This document shows positions 4,893 to 7,696 of a stretch of 7,696 nucleotides of DNA, one piece after another. A program made the translations under genes and the position numbers. Source of the DNA: Acidobacteriota bacterium (lineage in GTDB: Bacteria > Acidobacteriota > Blastocatellia > Pyrinomonadales > Pyrinomonadaceae); NCBI GenBank assembly GCA_029862725.1, contig JAOTWT010000128.1, forward strand, positions 1 to 7,696, in the 5' to 3' direction. Position 1 is the first letter of the stretch. Each line of letters starts with the position of its first letter. The notes beneath the pieces are model-generated. The model had not been told where the DNA came from, searched no databases, and was given only the letters and a program-made list of their open reading frames with translations.

Positions 4893-6482
4893 TTAAAGCT
4901 TTACCTGTTTTGCGGTCAGGACACTTTGAGTCGAACGCAGTTTCTCAAGCACTTCCGGCTCGAGCGGTGTATCGATCTCGATAACCGCGAGTGCTTCCCC
5001 GCCCTTTTCGCTCCGGCCGAGATAAAACCTCGAGATGTTGACCCCGTTATCCCCGAGCAATGTGCCGATCTTGCCGATTGCGCCGGGTTCATCGTCATTC
5101 CTTGTAAACAGCATATAGCCGCCCGGAATAACTTCCAGAGCGAAATCCTCGATCTGAGTGATCCGGCCCACGCCGTCGGCAAAAACCGCGCCTGCCGCAA
5201 TATGTACCTGATCCGACGCCTTCACGCGGGTCCGGATATCGTGGCCGAAGTTTTTCGAAGACTGGGTGAACGAGGTAATTATATCTATCCCACGTTCTTC
5301 GGCGATATGAAGCGCGTTAACGATGTTGATACGGTCTGAAACGTGTTCCAGAAGACCTGAAACAAAGGCCCGGGTGACAGGCCCGCATTCGGCGTCGGCC
5401 AGCTGCCCGCTGTATTCGATCTTAACTTCTTTGATGGCGGCCTCCCCGATGACCTGTTCGTGAAAACGCCCCAGGCTCGATGCGAGTTCGATGTGTGGCT
5501 CCAGCCGTTCGAGTTCTTCGGCAGCCATCGAAGGGGCATTTACGGCATTTCTCAGCTCGCCGAAGAGAAGATAATCCCGCATTTGTTCCGCCACCGCAAG
5601 GGCGACCCCTTCCTGGGCTTCGGTCGTCGATGCACCCAAATGCGGCGTGGTGACGATCTTTGGGTGGTTCAAAAGCGGGGATTTTGGATCCAACGGCTCC
5701 GATTCGAATACATCGAGAGCTGCACCGGCGACTTTTCCGGATTCGATTGCCTCCAACAACGCCTCTTCATTCACAAGCCCGCCACGCGCGCAATTTACTA
5801 TCCTGACCCCGTCTTTCATTTTTGAAAACGCGGCGGCCCCGATCATCCCTCTCGTTTCATCCGTAACAGGAGTGTGGATCGTAATAAAGTCCGATTTCGC
5901 CAGCAGTTCTTCGAGCGGCTCAAGCGCGATCCCAAAGTCTTTCGCACTCTCATCTGTTACAAACGGGTCGTATCCGCTGATATGCATTCCAAATCCCTTG
6001 GCGATTTTCGCGACGTGTCGTCCGATACGGCCGAGACCGATCACCCCGAGCGATTTCCCGTTCAGCTCTACTCCGACAAACCGTTTCTTATCCCAGATCC
6101 CTTGCTGGAGCAGACCATGCGCTTGGGCGACATTTCTGGCGAGCGACACAAGAAGCGCGACCGTGTGCTCGGCGGTCGTTATCGTGTTCCCGTCAGGCGC
6201 GTTCATGACAACGATTCCCCGTTTGGTAGCCGCTTTCACGTCTATGTTGTCCACCCCAACACCGGCGCGGCCGATGACACGAAGCCGCCTTGCCCGATCC
6301 ATAATCTCGGCGGTTATCTCAGTTGCGCTCCGGACAATGACGCCGTCGGCATCCCCGAGCCGTTCGGCGAGCATTTCGGGTGAAAGTTTTGTTTCTTTAA
6401 CAACCTCGATTCCGGCTTCTCGAAGGAGAGCGAGGCGCTCTTCATTTACGTCGTCAGCGACGAATACTTTGGTATGTTTCAT
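4893..6482 (-). CDS. serA: D-3-phosphoglycerate dehydrogenase (long form)
   Basis: Oxidises 3-phosphoglycerate to 3-phosphohydroxypyruvate with NAD+, the first committed step of serine synthesis, in the cytoplasm. At 529 residues it is the long form. The substrate-binding half lies at about 1-100 and 285-315, and the NAD-binding Rossmann domain at about 100-285 with GLGRIG at 149-154 and YDP (171-173) as the likely NAD-selective acid. Catalytic residues of the D-2-hydroxyacid dehydrogenase family are visible: Arg233 in CARGG, Glu262 in SEPL and His281 in PHLG. An intervening (ASB-type) domain covers about 320-450 and a C-terminal ACT domain about 455-529 (LFTRNDDEPGAIGKIGTLLG), which in relatives can bind serine for feedback control. 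The gene is intact. Its ATG at 6482 gives a full-length N-terminus, and the ribosome site is weak (GGAT). It ends 4 bp from the convergent DoxX-like gene and is divergent from corA. Confidence 0.96.
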   Translation of the reverse strand: MKHTKVFVADDVNEERLALLREAGIEVVKETKLSPEMLAERLGDADGVIVRSATEITAEIMDRARRLRVIGRAGVGVDNIDVKAATKRGIVVMNAPDGNTITTAEHTVALLVSLARNVAQAHGLLQQGIWDKKRFVGVELNGKSLGVIGLGRIGRHVAKIAKGFGMHISGYDPFVTDESAKDFGIALEPLEELLAKSDFITIHTPVTDETRGMIGAAAFSKMKDGVRIVNCARGGLVNEEALLEAIESGKVAGAALDVFESEPLDPKSPLLNHPKIVTTPHLGASTTEAQEGVALAVAEQMRDYLLFGELRNAVNAPSMAAEELERLEPHIELASSLGRFHEQVIGEAAIKEVKIEYSGQLADAECGPVTRAFVSGLLEHVSDRINIVNALHIAEERGIDIITSFTQSSKNFGHDIRTRVKASDQVHIAAGAVFADGVGRITQIEDFALEVIPGGYMLFTRNDDEPGAIGKIGTLLGDNGVNISRFYLGRSEKGGEALAVIEIDTPLEPEVLEKLRSTQSVLTAKQVKL

Positions 6483-6554
6483 CGTATCCAGTTTTGTATT
6501 TTGTTATCAAGGCGATTGGATTTAATCTTAACACTTTGGCTGGATATTGATAAT

Positions 6555-6593
6555 CTGGCCGCTCGATCGAAATTTAGCTACCGGAGCGGCTGG
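6555..6593. other. 10-bp hairpin in the serA-corA gap
   Basis: CTGGCCGCTC at 6555-6564 pairs with GAGCGGCTGG at 6584-6593: seven perfect GC-rich pairs (6558-6564/6584-6590) plus two G-U pairs and a closing C-G, around a 19-base loop. No T run follows on either strand, so it is not an intrinsic terminator. It lies 73 bp upstream of the serA start. Confidence 0.5.
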
Positions 6594-6705
6594 GAACGCC
6601 GAGTTTACGGACGCCGCGAAGCACTCAGCCGGCACCAAAGGAAAGGATTCCGGGCTTTTGTCCGCGAGAATTGGCCATTTGGGTTATCGACATTACGCTG
6701 GTACC

Positions 6706-6734
6706 TTGGAACCGCGCGGTCGATATCTCATAAT
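6706..6734 (+). promoter_or_regulatory. Candidate sigma-70 promoter for corA with a dyad in its spacer
   Basis: TTGGAA (6706-6711; 4 of 6) and CATAAT (6729-6734; 5 of 6) are separated by exactly 17 bases. A perfect 10-bp palindrome, ACCGCGCGGT (6711-6720), overlaps the last -35 base and occupies the left half of the spacer, where a regulator could bind. Transcription would start near 6741, leaving a leader of about 60 bases before the ATG at 6804. Confidence 0.5.
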
Positions 6735-6758
6735 ACTTGTTTATTCGTCAATTTAGAG

Positions 6759-6774
6759 GATTGCGCGAGCAATC
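6759..6774 (+). other. Small GNRA-tetraloop hairpin in the corA leader
   Basis: GATTGC and GCAATC form a perfect 6-bp stem closed by GCGA, a GNRA tetraloop. It ends 29 bases before the corA ATG. No T run follows, so it may affect leader stability or translation rather than end transcription. Confidence 0.45.
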
Positions 6775-6803
6775 GTTAAGAGTCGGGCCAAGCCGGTTAT
6801 TCT

Positions 6804-7696
6804 ATGGATATTATTGCTTATCTGAAAGGCGAAAAGAGCGTTCGTACGGGCATCGCAACCGAGGAACTCGGAGACCTTCTAAAGCGCGACGACGCCGTCA
6901 TATGGGTCGATATAGATGTCAGAAACGCCGACGATCTGAATGCCGCCGAAAAGGTGTATTCCGATGTCTTTCGTTTTCACCATCTGACTATCGAAGATTG
7001 CCGCGAAGCACGAAATCAGCCAAAGGTGGAAGAATTTCCCGACTACCTCTTTTTTATCGTTCACGGCATAAAGCCGCAGTCCAAAACATCGAATTTCAAG
7101 ACAAAAGAACTCGATGGCTACCTGGGCAACAATTTTGTGGTTACAAACCGCAATGAAGACTTCCGCAGCATCGAGCATTTGAAACGGCAACTGGAAAACA
7201 ACCCGCGGCCGTTTCAAAAAGGAGCGGCATATCTGCTCCACCAGATACTCGACAAGATGGTCGATTTTTACATGCCGATCGTGGACGACTTTGACGCCGC
7301 GATCAACGAACTTGAAGACAGGGTTTACGAAACTGATTCCACAGGGAGCGAGATACTTGAGGAGATAATGGATCTGCGGCGGAGCGTTGCCCGTCTCAAA
7401 CGGATATCAACGCGGCAGCTCGAGGTGCTGTATCGGATTTCACATGGCGAATTCCCGCAGATTCCAGATGAGATTCTCCCGTTCTACCGCGACGTCCACG
7501 ACCATCTTTTGCGGATTACGGATCTCGCGGAAAGCTATCGCGACCTTGTCAGCGGCCTGTTCGAAATCCACTTCAGCGTCACGGCAAACAAGACAAACGA
7601 CGTGATGAAGTTTCTTGCTCTTATTTCGGCGACGATGCTTCCGCTCACGCTCCTGGCTGGAATTTATGGAATGAATTTTACAAATATGCCGCTTTT
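6804..7696 (+). CDS. corA: CorA-family magnesium/divalent cation channel, 3' truncated by window
   Basis: Translating from the ATG at 6804 gives 297 complete residues still open at the window end. An in-frame TAA at 6777-6779 fixes this ATG as the first possible start, although no clear Shine-Dalgarno precedes it. CorA proteins form pentameric inner-membrane channels for Mg2+ (some for Co2+, Ni2+ or Zn2+). The N-terminal cytoplasmic domain opens with MDIIAYLKGE and includes WVDIDV (34-39), HHLTIEDCREARNQPKVEEF (59-78) and the strand YLFFIVHGI (81-89), all typical of CorA. A long helical stalk covers about 140-270 (LLHQILDKMVDFYMPIVDDF at 144-163). The first membrane helix follows (about 269-287), ending in the selectivity motif YGMN (288-291) and FTNMP. 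Only the second membrane helix and the short basic tail are missing. It has its own candidate promoter and is divergent from serA. Confidence 0.95.
   Translation, partial: MDIIAYLKGEKSVRTGIATEELGDLLKRDDAVIWVDIDVRNADDLNAAEKVYSDVFRFHHLTIEDCREARNQPKVEEFPDYLFFIVHGIKPQSKTSNFKTKELDGYLGNNFVVTNRNEDFRSIEHLKRQLENNPRPFQKGAAYLLHQILDKMVDFYMPIVDDFDAAINELEDRVYETDSTGSEILEEIMDLRRSVARLKRISTRQLEVLYRISHGEFPQIPDEILPFYRDVHDHLLRITDLAESYRDLVSGLFEIHFSVTANKTNDVMKFLALISATMLPLTLLAGIYGMNFTNMPL

Larger units (their letters stand above)
6483..6803. other. Divergent serA-corA intergenic region, 321 bp, no gene
   Basis: No convincing coding frame exists here on either strand; the open frames translate to Arg/Ser-rich nonsense. 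It holds a 10-bp hairpin at 6555-6593, a promoter-like pair at 6706-6734 with a perfect dyad in its spacer, and a small GNRA-loop hairpin at 6759-6774. The middle part (about 6580-6690) is GC-rich and has further short complementary stretches (CGGAC at 6609-6613 with GTCCG at 6660-6664), so a structured leader of serA on the minus strand is possible. I tested it mentally against the M-box, cobalamin, glycine, fluoride and guanidine riboswitch patterns and found no match. I could not place a serA promoter. Confidence 0.5.

Noticed and set aside
5647..6525. 292-codon open frame (+) antisense to serA
   Set aside because: It is Ser/Pro/Arg-rich shadow translation of a strongly conserved gene on the other strand.
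6474..6779. 101-codon open frame (+) between serA and corA
   Set aside because: It has Arg-rich composition, no ribosome site and no domain, and it overlaps the candidate corA promoter.
6483..6803. M-box or other metal riboswitch in front of corA
   Set aside because: The conserved bases of known Mg2+ or other riboswitch classes are not visible, and the likely corA leader is only about 60 bases long.
6879..7241. 120-codon open frame (-) within corA
   Set aside because: The plus strand here encodes clear CorA domain sequence.

Overview
The window looks like a chromosomal segment of roughly balanced GC from a Gram-negative, soil- or water-type bacterium. My best guess is Acidobacteriota, class Blastocatellia (Pyrinomonadaceae-like). 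This rests on the style of the partial FG-GAP/VCBS protein at the left edge (GDYDGDGKADAAVFRP core, ending GDVPLPSAYV), on intergenic TTCA-type heptamer satellites, and on the mix of genes. It is an inference, because no rRNA or other marker gene is present.

Layout. 1-238: C-terminus of a secreted FG-GAP/VCBS repeat protein (+). 239-844: a gene-free island packed with repeats. It holds a heptamer run that forms part of an intrinsic terminator, three 37-bp tandem units, two near-identical 117-bp multi-hairpin palindromic elements exactly 195 bp apart, each followed by a CGATTCA heptamer array, and a strong terminator facing the next gene. 845-1351 (-): an unrecognised small exported protein with an unbroken run of 11 Lys/Arg. 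1596-4440 (-): a three-gene operon in the order ABC ATPase, ABC-2/NatB-like permease, CYTH-domain protein, with translational coupling at the last junction. 4525-4888 (+): a DoxX-like membrane protein gene broken by one extra T in a 7-T tract. 4893-6482 (-): serA, long-form D-3-phosphoglycerate dehydrogenase. 6483-6803: a 321-bp divergent intergenic region with hairpins and a plausible sigma-70 promoter. 6804-7696 (+): corA, a Mg2+/divalent cation channel truncated by the window edge just after the GMN motif.

How the genes work together. The ATPase and permease should form one inner-membrane exporter of the NatAB (COG4152/COG1668) type. The CYTH protein is co-transcribed with it, but its functional link is unknown. 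serA makes the first committed step of serine synthesis and ends 4 bp from the end of the DoxX-like gene (convergent). corA is divergent from serA and appears to have its own promoter.

Novelty. Most of the window is ordinary housekeeping and transport content. The parts that deserve a second look are the repeat island (two structurally conserved palindromic copies tied to heptamer satellites), the UUU UGA C frameshift site in the DoxX-like gene, and the perfect dyad inside the putative corA promoter. I see no defence, phage or biosynthetic system.
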